Source: Mycolicibacterium madagascariense (lineage in GTDB: Bacteria; Actinomycetota; Actinomycetes; Mycobacteriales; Mycobacteriaceae). Taken from it: 64,000 nt of DNA. Below, in pieces: positions 9,337-17,880 of the stretch. A program made the position numbers and the translations under genes. Positions within the stretch are counted from its first letter, which is position 1. The number at the start of each line of letters is the position of its first letter. The notes under the pieces are model-generated. The model saw only the letters and a list, made by a program, of their open reading frames with translations. It had not been told where the DNA came from and did not search any database. The DNA lies in NCBI RefSeq assembly GCF_010729665.1, contig NZ_AP022610.1, forward strand, positions 4,650,001-4,714,000. The letters run 5' to 3'.

Positions 9337-10371
9337 TCAGGGGCGGATCAGCACCTTGAGCGCCTCGCGGTCGGCCATCGCGCGGTAGCCGTCGGGGATC
9401 TCCTCGATGCCGATCGTGCGGTCGAACACCCGGCCCGGTTCGACGACGCCGTCGAGGACGTCGGGCATCAGCTCCTCGATGTAGGCGCGGGCGGGTGCGA
9501 CGCCTCCGGTGAGGGTGATGTTGCGCATGAAGTACTTGCGGGCGAACGGCACGTCGTCGTCCTGGGGTACGCCGACCCTGCTGACGAAGCCACCGTCGCG
9601 GGCGACCCCGAACGCCATCTCCAGGGAGGACGTGGTGCCGACGCATTCGAGGACGGCGTGGGTGCCGTCCCCGCCGGTGAGTTCGCGCACGCGCTCGATG
9701 CCCTCCTCGCCGCGCTCGGCGATGACGTCGGTGGCGCCGAACTCACGCCCCAGATCGGTGCGCTCCTGGTGGCGACCCATCAGCAGGATCCGTTCGGCGC
9801 CAAGGCGTTTGGCGGCCAGCACGGCTGAGAGCCCGACCGCGCCGTCGCCGATGACCGTCACCGTGGTGCGCGGGCCGACCTTGGCGGTGACCGCACAGTG
9901 GTGGCCGGTGCAGAACACGTCGGACAGCGTCAGCAGGGACGGCAGCAGCGCGGAGTCGGGGGCGACGGGCAGCTTCACCAGCGTGCCGCGCGCCTGCGGG
10001 ACGCGCACGGCTTCGCCCTGACCGCCGTCGACGCCGGGTGACCCCCACCCGCCGCCGTGCCGGCACGAACTCTGCAATCCCTCGGCGCACAGGTCGCACG
10101 TGTTGTCACACCACAGGAACGGCGCGACGACGAGGTCCCCCTTCGCGAGCCCGTCGACGTCGGACCCGACGTCCTCGACGGTGCCGATGAACTCGTGCCC
10201 CATGCGGCGGCCCTTGTCGCTGTGCGGCATCGAACCGTACGGCCACAGGTCGCTGCCGCAGATGCAGGACTGCGTGATGCGCACCAGGGCGTCCGTCGGC
10301 TCGCGCAGCGTGGCGTCGGGAACGTCTTCGATCCGAACGTCGTGGGCTCCGTACATGATCGTGGCGCGCAT
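9337..10371 (-). CDS. Zinc-dependent alcohol dehydrogenase (MDR family)
   Basis: 344 residues. The catalytic zinc region is CGSDLWPY near residue 37 and GHEFIGTVEDVG near 61. The structural zinc site has four cysteines in the stretch CDNTCDLCAEG to QSSC. The Rossmann fingerprint is VIGDGAVGLS. It oxidises an alcohol or aldehyde adduct with NAD(P); the substrate is unknown. The start MRATIMYGAHDVRIEDVP was chosen by family alignment and a GAGG about 7 nt upstream. The longer ORF from 10467 adds an unlikely basic extension. It is probably co-transcribed with the class II aldolase gene. Confidence 0.85.
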   Translation of the reverse strand: MRATIMYGAHDVRIEDVPDATLREPTDALVRITQSCICGSDLWPYGSMPHSDKGRRMGHEFIGTVEDVGSDVDGLAKGDLVVAPFLWCDNTCDLCAEGLQSSCRHGGGWGSPGVDGGQGEAVRVPQARGTLVKLPVAPDSALLPSLLTLSDVFCTGHHCAVTAKVGPRTTVTVIGDGAVGLSAVLAAKRLGAERILLMGRHQERTDLGREFGATDVIAERGEEGIERVRELTGGDGTHAVLECVGTTSSLEMAFGVARDGGFVSRVGVPQDDDVPFARKYFMRNITLTGGVAPARAYIEELMPDVLDGVVEPGRVFDRTIGIEEIPDGYRAMADREALKVLIRP

Positions 10372-10456
10372 GGGCCGTCCTCGCATCTCTCTCGCGGTGG
10401 GGTGACCCCACCAGTCAACCCGACGACGGCGCGATCGGGAGAGGGGCGGGTCCGAT

Positions 10457-11146
10457 TTAGGGGCCACCCTTCCAGTGCTCGATGCGATGGTGGTCGGGGG
10501 TGAATCCGTGTCTGACGCCCCAGAGGACGGCCTGGGTGCGGCTGCCCACGTCGATCTTGCGGTAGATGGTGCGGATGTAGGACTTCACCGTGTTGGGGCT
10601 CAGATAGGTCAGTCGCGCGACGTCGGCGTTGCTCTTGCCCTGCGTGATGAGAGCCAGGATCTCCGACTCGCGGTCGCTGAGGCCCTCGCCGCGGCCAGGC
10701 CAGTCCAGACCCACCGCGCTGCGCGTGCGGGCGGGTGGGTCGCTGATGACCGTCTCGCCGGCGTGCACCGCCTCCAGCGCGGCGACGAGGTCCCGCGCGG
10801 GCAGCGTCTTGGACAAATACCCATGTGCGCCACGCTCTTTCGCGCTGGCGATCAGGTCGGGGTGGAAGTTCCAGGTGTAGACGACGACGCGACGAGCGCA
10901 CGGGTTGGCGACCAGGATGCCGATCTCGTGGTGGTCGGACTCGGGTTGGGCGAACGAGTCGTACAGCACGATGTCGACCGGGTCCTTGACGCCCATCGTG
11001 GCGTCGAGTTCGGCGACGACCACGCGGTCCCGATACCGGTCGAACATGTTGGCCACCCCCATGACCACCACGTCGTAGTCATCGACGAGTGCCACGGTGA
11101 TGGGACCGTTCTCGGGCGGGGACACCGTCGAAGGGTACCGCCGCAA
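10457..11146 (-). CDS. NarL/LuxR-type response regulator
   Basis: 229 residues. The receiver domain (~16-130) has the acidic pair in ALVDDYD, a phospho-acceptor Asp in IVLYDSF, and the conserved Lys in YLSKTLP. The LuxR helix-turn-helix is at ~163-220 (LSDRESEILALITQGKSNADVARLTYLSPNTVKSYI, seen in pieces). No histidine kinase is adjacent, so it is an orphan here. It sits upstream of, and on the same strand as, the alcohol dehydrogenase/aldolase pair and may control it; the 85-bp gap leaves room for a promoter. Confidence 0.85.
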   Translation of the reverse strand: MRRYPSTVSPPENGPITVALVDDYDVVVMGVANMFDRYRDRVVVAELDATMGVKDPVDIVLYDSFAQPESDHHEIGILVANPCARRVVVYTWNFHPDLIASAKERGAHGYLSKTLPARDLVAALEAVHAGETVISDPPARTRSAVGLDWPGRGEGLSDRESEILALITQGKSNADVARLTYLSPNTVKSYIRTIYRKIDVGSRTQAVLWGVRHGFTPDHHRIEHWKGGP

Positions 11147-11197
11147 GGGCTGCGCCGAACCCCCCCAAAGGGTCCTTTACCTCGACTGTCGGGTCGG

Positions 11198-11905
11198 TCA
11201 GACCGCGGTGGTCTCGCCGGGCACGTGGCCCAGGATCCGGCGGAACGTGGTGTCGAGACGTTCGCTCATCCGCTCGGGGGCGGCGAGATCGTCGGTGGAC
11301 CGGGCGGCCACGCTCGCGCGGGAGCGACCGAGGTCGGCGTGATAGGACGCCGCGACGACGGCCGACCACGCGACCACCGCCCTGCGCACCCGCGCGTCGT
11401 CGGGCGGCACGCCGAGCCGGGCGGCCAGGGCGCCGCCGAGAACCTGCCGACGCAGCTCCGACGCCCGTTTCTGCAGCGGGGGGCTGGCCGTGATGGCCGC
11501 CGCCATGCCGGTCAGCCGTTCCGGCGAGACGGCGGCCCGACCGTCGATGACGTCCTGAAGCATCGCCGCGTTCGCCGCGTGCAGCGCGTGGCGCAGATCG
11601 TCGAAACCGTCGACCCGTAGGTGCCGGACCGCCGACGCGAGCATGTCGCCCAGTACCGAGAGCACCGCGTCGTCCTTGTCGTGGAAGTGCTCCTGGACGT
11701 CGGTGGGCGACACCCCCGCCGCGGCCGCGATCTGGCGCGTGTCCACGCGTCCCCAGTCGTGCGTGCTGGCCAGGCGCATCGTGACGTCGACGATCACCGA
11801 ACGCGCGCGGTTCGCCGCGGGGCCGGGTGTCACCGTCATCGCCTCGAAGGTACGGGCCACGCCCGCCTCGGGCATCCCTAGCCGCTGTGGTGTGAGCCAG
11901 CTCAC
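11198..11905 (-). CDS. TetR-family transcriptional regulator
   Basis: 235 residues. The DNA-binding helix-turn-helix is at ~45-75 (VDTRQIAAAAGVSPTDVQEHFHDKDD). The remainder is alpha-helical and binds ligand in this family. Internal starts MPEAGVART (11875) or MTVTPG are also plausible because the first 10 residues are not conserved-looking. No clear palindrome was found immediately upstream, and it lies between the LuxR regulator and dcpA on the same strand. Target and ligand are unknown. Confidence 0.8.
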   Translation of the reverse strand: MSWLTPQRLGMPEAGVARTFEAMTVTPGPAANRARSVIVDVTMRLASTHDWGRVDTRQIAAAAGVSPTDVQEHFHDKDDAVLSVLGDMLASAVRHLRVDGFDDLRHALHAANAAMLQDVIDGRAAVSPERLTGMAAAITASPPLQKRASELRRQVLGGALAARLGVPPDDARVRRAVVAWSAVVAASYHADLGRSRASVAARSTDDLAAPERMSERLDTTFRRILGHVPGETTAV

Positions 11906-11919
11906 GTTCCGAGGTGTGA

Positions 11920-13842
11920 CTAGAAGTGCGGAGCGCGCAGCACACGCCGCGGCAGCCAGCGCCGTCTGCCGCCCTTCAGCTGCGCGCGATGCCGCTCCGC
12001 CGGGGTCGAGAAGTCAAGGGGCAGTTGACCATTGGCCAGCAGTCGGCGCATGGCCGGCCCGTCGACGGGGCGGGAGAACAGGTAGCCCTGGGCGCGGTGG
12101 CAGCCCAACTCCAACAGCGTGAGGGCCGCCGCGGGGGTCTCCACACCCTCGGCCACGACGTCGAGGCCGAACGAATCGGCCAGCGCGACGGTGGCCCGGA
12201 CGATCGCGAAGTCGCTGTCGTTCTCGCCCAGCTCCAGGACGAAGCCCTTGTCGATCTTGAGGATGTCCACCGGCAGGTTCTTCAGGTGCGACAGCACGCT
12301 GTAGCCGGTGCCGAAGTCGTCGATCGCGATGCGGACGCCCACGTCCTTGAGCCCGTTCAGCGTGATCCGGCTGGCGTCACCGTCCTGCACGACCACCGAC
12401 TCGGTGATCTCGAGGCAGATCATGCTGCCGTCGAGACCGAACTCGTCGAGCGTGCTGGCGACGGTGTCGACGAATCCGTCGGTGACCAGTTGCACCGGCG
12501 AGACGTTGACGTTGAGCACGACGTCGGGCGGCATGCCGTCGGCGAGCCAGCCGCTGAACTCGCGGCACGCGGCCCGCATCACCAGGCGGCCGAGCTCGCC
12601 CGCCAGGTTGATCGACTCGGCGATCCCGATGAAGGCGCCCGGCAGCAGCAGGCCGCGCGTCGGGTGCTGCCATCGCACCAGGGCCTCGGTCGCCACGATC
12701 TCACCGGTGCGCATGTCGACCTCGGGGAGGTAGTGCACGACGAGCGCACCCGGATCGTGCTGGATGACCTCGCCGAGGTGCAGTTCGACGTCGTGGCGTA
12801 GGTCGAAGGCCCGCTCGAGGTCGACGGAGAAGGCGGCGGCGTTGTTGCCGCCGCCCTTCTTGGCGGTGAGGAGCGCCTGATCGGCCCGCCGCAGCAGGTC
12901 CGAGGAGCTGACGCCGCTGCCGGGCTCGCCCGCCGCGACGCCGATGCTGACCGTGCGCATGAGCGTCTCGCCCGCGATCACCTCCGGCGAATGCAGGTCG
13001 ACGCGCATCCGGCGGCCGAAGTCGTGGGCCTCCTCCAGCGTCATCGGCTCGGCCGGGACGACGACGAACTCGTCGCCGCCGAGCCGCGCGCAGATCGCGT
13101 CGGGACCGGCCTGGGCCACCAGCCGGTTCGCGAACGAGACCAGGAACGCGTCGCCGGCGCCGTGGCCGAGGTAGTCGTTGACCGCCTTGAGCCGGTCGAG
13201 GTCGAAGAACAGCACCGCCACCGGTCCGGGACGGCCCGCCGCGAGCCGGGCGTCGAGATGCCCGATCAGTGCGCTGCGGTTGACGAGCCCGGTCAGATCG
13301 TCGTGTTCGGCCAGGTAGTGCAGTTTCTCCTCGGCGGTGATGCGTGCCTGCAACTGGGCGAACAGCGTGGCGACCGCCTGCAGTGCGGTGAGCTCCTCGG
13401 GCAACCATTCGCGGTCCCCGAACTTCACGAACCCCAGCGTGCCGGTGGTCAGATCGCCCGAGAGCAGGGGCACGCACGCCAGCGACGTCTCGGGCACCGC
13501 GGTGCCCTCCTCGATGCGGCGCTGGTAGTCGGCGTTCGCCGGTTCCGGACGCAGGACGTCGGGCTCCTTGAGGTACTCGGCGCGCGCGAAGATCGGGTCG
13601 GCGTCGGCGAAGTACACCAGGCCGATCGGGTCGGGTTGCACCGGTTCCCGCGGCGGCCATTCCGCGATCAGCCGGGTGGCACGGATGTCGTGGTCGTTGT
13701 AGCGCAGGAAGCAGACGTCGACGCTCAGGCGCTTGGTCAGATCGGCCAGTACGCGTTCGCTGACCGCGGCGGCGTTCACGGCCGTTCCGCCCATCAACTC
13801 GGCGGCCACCGCAGTGACCATCTCGTCGAGGCGCCCAGACAT
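11920..13842 (-). CDS. dcpA: Bifunctional c-di-GMP enzyme, GAF-GGDEF-EAL (DcpA / Rv1354c type)
   Basis: 640 residues: a GAF sensory domain (~25-165), a diguanylate cyclase domain with intact GGDEF at 255-259, and a phosphodiesterase domain with EALVR at 386-390 plus DDFGTGYS and EGVET blocks. It can both make and break c-di-GMP; the M. smegmatis homologue DcpA does both. Sequence and domain order match M. tuberculosis Rv1354c closely. The GAF domain likely gates the activities. It is followed on the same strand by the TetR gene, which overlaps its 3' region slightly only if the longest TetR start is used. Confidence in function is high and in the symbol moderate. Confidence 0.9.
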   Translation of the reverse strand: MSGRLDEMVTAVAAELMGGTAVNAAAVSERVLADLTKRLSVDVCFLRYNDHDIRATRLIAEWPPREPVQPDPIGLVYFADADPIFARAEYLKEPDVLRPEPANADYQRRIEEGTAVPETSLACVPLLSGDLTTGTLGFVKFGDREWLPEELTALQAVATLFAQLQARITAEEKLHYLAEHDDLTGLVNRSALIGHLDARLAAGRPGPVAVLFFDLDRLKAVNDYLGHGAGDAFLVSFANRLVAQAGPDAICARLGGDEFVVVPAEPMTLEEAHDFGRRMRVDLHSPEVIAGETLMRTVSIGVAAGEPGSGVSSSDLLRRADQALLTAKKGGGNNAAAFSVDLERAFDLRHDVELHLGEVIQHDPGALVVHYLPEVDMRTGEIVATEALVRWQHPTRGLLLPGAFIGIAESINLAGELGRLVMRAACREFSGWLADGMPPDVVLNVNVSPVQLVTDGFVDTVASTLDEFGLDGSMICLEITESVVVQDGDASRITLNGLKDVGVRIAIDDFGTGYSVLSHLKNLPVDILKIDKGFVLELGENDSDFAIVRATVALADSFGLDVVAEGVETPAAALTLLELGCHRAQGYLFSRPVDGPAMRRLLANGQLPLDFSTPAERHRAQLKGGRRRWLPRRVLRAPHF

Positions 13843-14105
13843 GATTCAACGTTAGCTGTATTCGACGTCCTTGCAAATACAATGAGGGTCACAGACTGGC
13901 CGATCGGCTAGCGTCACGTCGCGGTAACGACACGCCATGGTCGGAGTTTGATGGCGAGTCGGCTCCGCGGCGTTCATCTCGACCCTCCGACGGCGAACTC
14001 CCGGCGCCCCGGCGAGGCCGCCAAAAGATTTGCGCAATCGAACGCCCGCCCGCGCGTCGGGCCCGCGGCGCCACCCCCGTCGTAGGGTGAACCGCAGGAG
14101 GCGCC

Positions 14106-14396
14106 ATGACCACGGACACCACCCCATCCGACGACGTCGGTCCGGTCGCGGACATCGACGACGCCCAGATCAGCGAGATCGTGGAGCAGGAGTTGGCGAC
14201 CGCCGTCGCCGACCCGGATCCCGTGTACGTCCTGTCCGTCGAGTTCGAGGGCGACGGCTACACCTCGGTGCACACCTCGCGGGAGGGTGCGGACGCGCGT
14301 CTCGTCGAGATCGCCGCAGGCTGGGGCGTCGCCGACGCGCTGGACTCCGATCGCCTGGTCCACAGCGTGACGAAGGTGCCGCTGGAAACCCCGTAG
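14106..14396 (+). CDS. Small acidic hypothetical protein
   Basis: 96 residues, strongly acidic, no membrane segment, no cysteine. It is preceded by a strong GCAGGAGG at 14094-14101, so translation is credible. The middle (PVYVLSVEFEGDGYTSVHTSREGADARLVEIAAGWG) looks like a small alpha/beta fold. It converges on the RsbW-like gene with a 4-bp gap. No family is recognised. The 263-bp gap upstream to dcpA holds no other gene. Confidence 0.6.
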   Translation: MTTDTTPSDDVGPVADIDDAQISEIVEQELATAVADPDPVYVLSVEFEGDGYTSVHTSREGADARLVEIAAGWGVADALDSDRLVHSVTKVPLETP

Positions 14397-14400
14397 CCCG

Positions 14401-14874
14401 CTATGCGTCCACCGACACCCGGAAGCGATCGGCGGTCGCGGGGCACCGCTCGAAGTGCAGGCACACCGTGGTGCCGCGCGGCCCGCCCTCGATCGTGCAG
14501 TGGTCGCTCAGCGCGCGCATGAGCGAGATGCCCCGGCCGCGGCGTGGATCGTCGGGACCGGGGTCGAGCCACGAGCCGTGGTCGAAGACGCACACCGTGA
14601 CGCGCGCCAGGGCGGCGTCGTGGCTGACCGCCAGGGTCATCGTGCCGGGGGCGGTACCGCGGTAGGCGTGATCGGCGCAGTTGGCGAGCGCCTCATCGGT
14701 GGCAAGCACGATGTCGGCGTGTTGCTGGGGGTCGGTGAGCACCGCTTCGGCGAGCCACAGGGCCATGAGCTCACGAAAGTACGTGACCGTCGACGGGTCT
14801 GCCCGACCCGTCTTCGCCCAGTCACCGGAAGAGGGAAAGCTGTTCAGCACCATGGTGAGTCGATGATTACCCAA
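14401..14874 (-). CDS. Anti-sigma regulatory factor, RsbW-like ATPase
   Basis: 157 residues of HATPase_c_2 type. The N box is DEALANCADHAYRG, the G1 region is VFDHGSW, and the G2 region is GRGISLMRALSD. Such proteins bind and sequester alternative sigma factors, or phosphorylate an anti-sigma antagonist, in the cytoplasm. No sigma factor or antagonist gene is adjacent. A second ATG at 14853 (MVLNSF) is possible. It faces a GGDEF-type membrane gene across a 180-bp divergent promoter region. Confidence 0.8.
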   Translation of the reverse strand: MGNHRLTMVLNSFPSSGDWAKTGRADPSTVTYFRELMALWLAEAVLTDPQQHADIVLATDEALANCADHAYRGTAPGTMTLAVSHDAALARVTVCVFDHGSWLDPGPDDPRRGRGISLMRALSDHCTIEGGPRGTTVCLHFERCPATADRFRVSVDA

Positions 14875-15054
14875 CTTGCTGGAGAATGACCACCCCGGGT
14901 CGTCGACGAGCCGTGCGGCCTCGGCCGACGGGGTGTGCAGCGACCGTCACTAACGGTTGACCAGCCCGGTCGGTTAGATTTCTTGGGCAACCTGGCGTCA
15001 TATGCAGAACTGCCCACCACGGGCGCCACACCTACTCGTCCCCGAGGCGCTCAC

Positions 15055-16194
15055 ATGCTGACCACGGTGAAGCACCGGCTTCGTTTCGAAGACCACTACT
15101 ACTGGATCACGTCGTACCTCGCGGCCAGGGGACTGCAGCGCGGCACGTGCCGGCTGGTCGCCGCGAGCATGCTGGGGCTCGGCGTCCTGCCGCTGCTGCT
15201 GATGACGAGCGAGGCAGGTCCGAGGGGAGCCCTTGGCCGCGGTCTCACGCTGGGGGTCTCGGCGTGCTGCGTCGCCATGGCGTTCCTGTGGCTGCGCGCC
15301 GGCTGGCCCACCCGCGTGCAATCCCAGCTGTGCGTCCTGCTCGGCAGCGGGTGCATCGCCGTCGCCTGCCTGGTCCAGACGAACCCGGCGATCGGCCTCA
15401 CCGGCACCAGCGCCTACGTCGTGCTGTCGGCGTTCACGGCACTGTTCCACGACGGTCGGCTGATGTCGGTGACCTGGCTCGTCGGCGCCGTCACGCTGGT
15501 CGCGATCGCCATTCGTCTCGGCGGCTTCGAGCCGGGTGTGACCGTCGCGGGCATCCTCATGTTCGCGCTCATCAACGCGTTCGTGGCGTTCGCGTGCCGC
15601 ACCATGATCCGGCTGGTCAACACCGACGTCCACTACACCGAGCTCGAACCGCTCACCGGGCTGCTGACGCGCGACGCCTTCACCGACCGGGTGGCCACCA
15701 TGATCGCCGCGCGCGACAGGAACGACGACCGCTTCCTCGCGATCGTCGTCGTCAGTCTCGACAGCTTCTCGCTGCTGACGGGCCTGCGCGGTGAGGCCGG
15801 CGGCAACGAGGCCCGGGTGGCGATCGGGCACCGCCTCACCGAGACGCTGCGACGCGACGCCGTGCTGGCCCACGTCGGAGAGTCGGAGTTCCTGATCGCG
15901 GACTCGTTCACCACGACCGACACCAGCGTCCTGACCGAGCGTCTGCAACAGACCGTGCGCACCGCGCCCTACCGACTCACGGCGAGCATCGGCGTGGTGG
16001 CGACGCCGCTGGCCGACCTCGTCGGCCACCCGCCGCACGACGTCGTCGAGGAGCTCGTCACGATCGCCGCCTCGAACGTGTACACCGCGCGCCGCGACGG
16101 CGGACAGCGCACGCGGTCGACGGCCAACCCGCGCCTGGCCTCCCTGGAGGGACTCGGCTCCGCGGGCTGGGACAACGACGACCTGACCGCATAG
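15055..16194 (+). CDS. Membrane protein with degenerate GGDEF domain
   Basis: 379 residues. About six membrane helices span ~30-185. A GGDEF-like domain follows, opening with EPLTGLLTRDAFTDRV. The signature reads HVGESEF, so GGDEF is replaced by GESEF and the second Gly and the Asp position are altered. It is therefore probably not an active cyclase and may instead bind nucleotide or act by partner contact. The ATG at 15055 was preferred over 14935 because the earlier stretch is not family-like. It lies divergent from an RsbW-like anti-sigma gene and near dcpA, which suggests a small signalling cluster. Confidence 0.8.
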   Translation: MLTTVKHRLRFEDHYYWITSYLAARGLQRGTCRLVAASMLGLGVLPLLLMTSEAGPRGALGRGLTLGVSACCVAMAFLWLRAGWPTRVQSQLCVLLGSGCIAVACLVQTNPAIGLTGTSAYVVLSAFTALFHDGRLMSVTWLVGAVTLVAIAIRLGGFEPGVTVAGILMFALINAFVAFACRTMIRLVNTDVHYTELEPLTGLLTRDAFTDRVATMIAARDRNDDRFLAIVVVSLDSFSLLTGLRGEAGGNEARVAIGHRLTETLRRDAVLAHVGESEFLIADSFTTTDTSVLTERLQQTVRTAPYRLTASIGVVATPLADLVGHPPHDVVEELVTIAASNVYTARRDGGQRTRSTANPRLASLEGLGSAGWDNDDLTA

Positions 16195-16233
16195 CGCGAA
16201 ACCGGTGCCGCGCGACGCCCCTCGCCGACGAGA

Positions 16234-17094
16234 CTAGGTCGCCCCGCGGATCGCGGCGGCCACCGCCTGCGGCGCCTCGGACTGCGGAAAGTGGCCCACG
16301 CCGGGCAGTCTCACCACCGCGGCATCCGGCAGCAGGTTGATCGCCGGCTGCAGGACGTGACGTCCCGACACGGGATCGTCGAGCCCCCACACCAACTGGA
16401 CCGGCCCCGGCCAGCTGCTGAGCGCCGCCTCCCACCTGCGGTGGTGCCGGGCCCGTTCGGCGTTGTACCCGATTTGCAGATGGGCCAGGCGGTGACCGCC
16501 GGCGCGCGAGATGCCGTGCCATAGACCGTCGAATTCGTCGTCGGTGAGCGCCGACCCACGCACGGCGTCCAGACCGCTGCGCATCCGGCTCGCGGTCACC
16601 CGGCTGGAGATCAGCCCTCCGAGCACGGGCAGGGCCAGCAGCCGTTGCAGCCGCGTCGGGCGGTAGGCGCTGTAGACGATGCCGAAGTTCATTGCGACGA
16701 GCCGATCGATGGCGAACCCGGCAGCGCCTCGCAGCGTCCGATCGATCAGCTCCTGGCCGACGATGCCGCCGTAGTCGTGGACGACGAGCGTCACCGAGTC
16801 GAGCCCGAGGTGCGCGGCCAGGTCCTCGACGACGTCCGCCGACTCGAACACGGTGTAGCCGTACGGGTTTGGCTTGTCCGAGGCGCCGTAGCCGAGGAAG
16901 TCGACGGTGACGACGTCGTGGTCACGGGCGAGGTCGTGCGCCACGTCGGCGTAGTCGTAGGACCACGTGGGGAAGCCGTGCAGCATCAGCACGGTGGGCC
17001 CCCGACCGCGTCGACGGTAGGCGATGCGGTGGCCGCGACGACTGATCAGCGTCTCGTTCTCGTCCATCCAGTCCTGGGCTCGCCGTCGGCTCAC
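16234..17094 (-). CDS. Alpha/beta hydrolase, epoxide hydrolase/dehalogenase-like
   Basis: 286 residues. The oxyanion region is HGFPTWSYDY near 39. The nucleophile elbow VVHDYGG near 103 carries Asp rather than Ser, as in epoxide hydrolases and haloalkane dehalogenases. The acid is in GLDDPV and the catalytic His in GVGHFPQSE. The substrate is not readable. It is divergent from a TetR gene, with a perfect palindrome (17129-17144) between them, so it is the likely target of that regulator. Confidence 0.85.
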   Translation of the reverse strand: MSRRRAQDWMDENETLISRRGHRIAYRRRGRGPTVLMLHGFPTWSYDYADVAHDLARDHDVVTVDFLGYGASDKPNPYGYTVFESADVVEDLAAHLGLDSVTLVVHDYGGIVGQELIDRTLRGAAGFAIDRLVAMNFGIVYSAYRPTRLQRLLALPVLGGLISSRVTASRMRSGLDAVRGSALTDDEFDGLWHGISRAGGHRLAHLQIGYNAERARHHRRWEAALSSWPGPVQLVWGLDDPVSGRHVLQPAINLLPDAAVVRLPGVGHFPQSEAPQAVAAAIRGAT

Positions 17095-17128
17095 GGGACG
17101 TCCCCCTTCGAATACACATCAACACTCA

Positions 17129-17144
17129 GATACACTTGTGTATC
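17129..17144. promoter_or_regulatory. Palindromic operator between hydrolase and TetR genes
   Basis: Perfect inverted repeat: arms GATACAC and GTGTATC, 2-nt spacer. It lies in the 108-bp divergent region between the hydrolase and TetR starts, and a related half-site AATACAC lies at 17111. It is most simply the autoregulatory site of the adjacent TetR protein. Confidence 0.7.
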
Positions 17145-17202
17145 ACAATGCAGGCATGCCACCCTCGGTGTCAACCATTGATGACGGCGGAGGGACGTGA
17201 CC

Positions 17203-17802
17203 GTGGCACGGTTGACCAGGACCGAGCAGCGCGAGGTCACCCGGGAACGCCTCATCGAGGCTGCCGGCCGGGTGTTCTGCCGGCTGGGGTTCGAAGCCGC
17301 ACCCATCGACGTCATCGCCGAGGAGGCGGGCTATTCGCGCGGAGCCTTCTACTCGAACTTCCGATCCAAGGACGAGCTGTTCGTCGCCCTGATCGCGCGC
17401 CATCTCGACGCCGAGGTCGAAACCCTCGGCCGCGCGCTCGACAGGATCGCCTCGGCGGCCGAGCTCGCCCCGGCGATCGAACGGCGGTACCGCATCCTCG
17501 GCGAGGACGACAGCTGGTGCCTCCTGACGACCGAGTTCCAGCTCTACACGATGCGGGGCGGCACGAAGGCCGACGAATTCGCCGAGATCTACGAGGCGTA
17601 CCGGCGTCGCCTCGGCCAGCTCATCGCGACGCACTTCGACCGTCTTGGCATCGAATCCAGCCTCAGCCCTTACGAATTCGGCGTCGCGCAGATCGCCCTG
17701 TCCCACGGGCTGGCGCTGCAGCGCGCCGCCAACCGGTCGTTGAAGCCCACGCTCGCGGCGCGTGCGCTCGCGACGTTCGTCCGGGGGGCGCTCGCCAAGT
17801 AG
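17203..17802 (+). CDS. TetR-family transcriptional regulator
   Basis: About 199 residues. The helix-turn-helix (PIDVIAEEAGYSRGAFYSNFRSKDEL) is at ~30-56 and is strongly TetR-like. GGAGGG at 17189-17194 sits 8 nt before the GTG at 17203 but only 2 nt before the GTG at 17197, so the second GTG is chosen. The C-terminal ligand domain is of standard length. It is divergent from the hydrolase gene across the palindrome at 17129-17144, and 78 bp upstream of an MDR oxidoreductase gene that carries a different palindromic element. Confidence 0.85.
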   Translation: MARLTRTEQREVTRERLIEAAGRVFCRLGFEAAPIDVIAEEAGYSRGAFYSNFRSKDELFVALIARHLDAEVETLGRALDRIASAAELAPAIERRYRILGEDDSWCLLTTEFQLYTMRGGTKADEFAEIYEAYRRRLGQLIATHFDRLGIESSLSPYEFGVAQIALSHGLALQRAANRSLKPTLAARALATFVRGALAK

Positions 17803-17825
17803 CCGGCCGGGCTGGCCACATGAAC

Positions 17826-17870
17826 ATTCCATGGAATACACTCTCGCTGCGAGAACACCATTCCATGGAA
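17826..17870. promoter_or_regulatory. Nested symmetric operator upstream of MDR oxidoreductase
   Basis: Two copies of ATTCCATGGAA (each containing the palindrome TTCCATGGAA) lie at 17826-17836 and 17860-17870. Exactly midway is the dyad CTCGC/GCGAG around one T (17843-17853), with 6-nt gaps on both sides. The second copy overlaps the Shine-Dalgarno GGAAGG of the downstream gene. The design suggests a regulator binding two sites cooperatively, one of them blocking translation start or early transcription. Confidence 0.7.
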
Positions 17871-17880
17871 GGCATCCACC

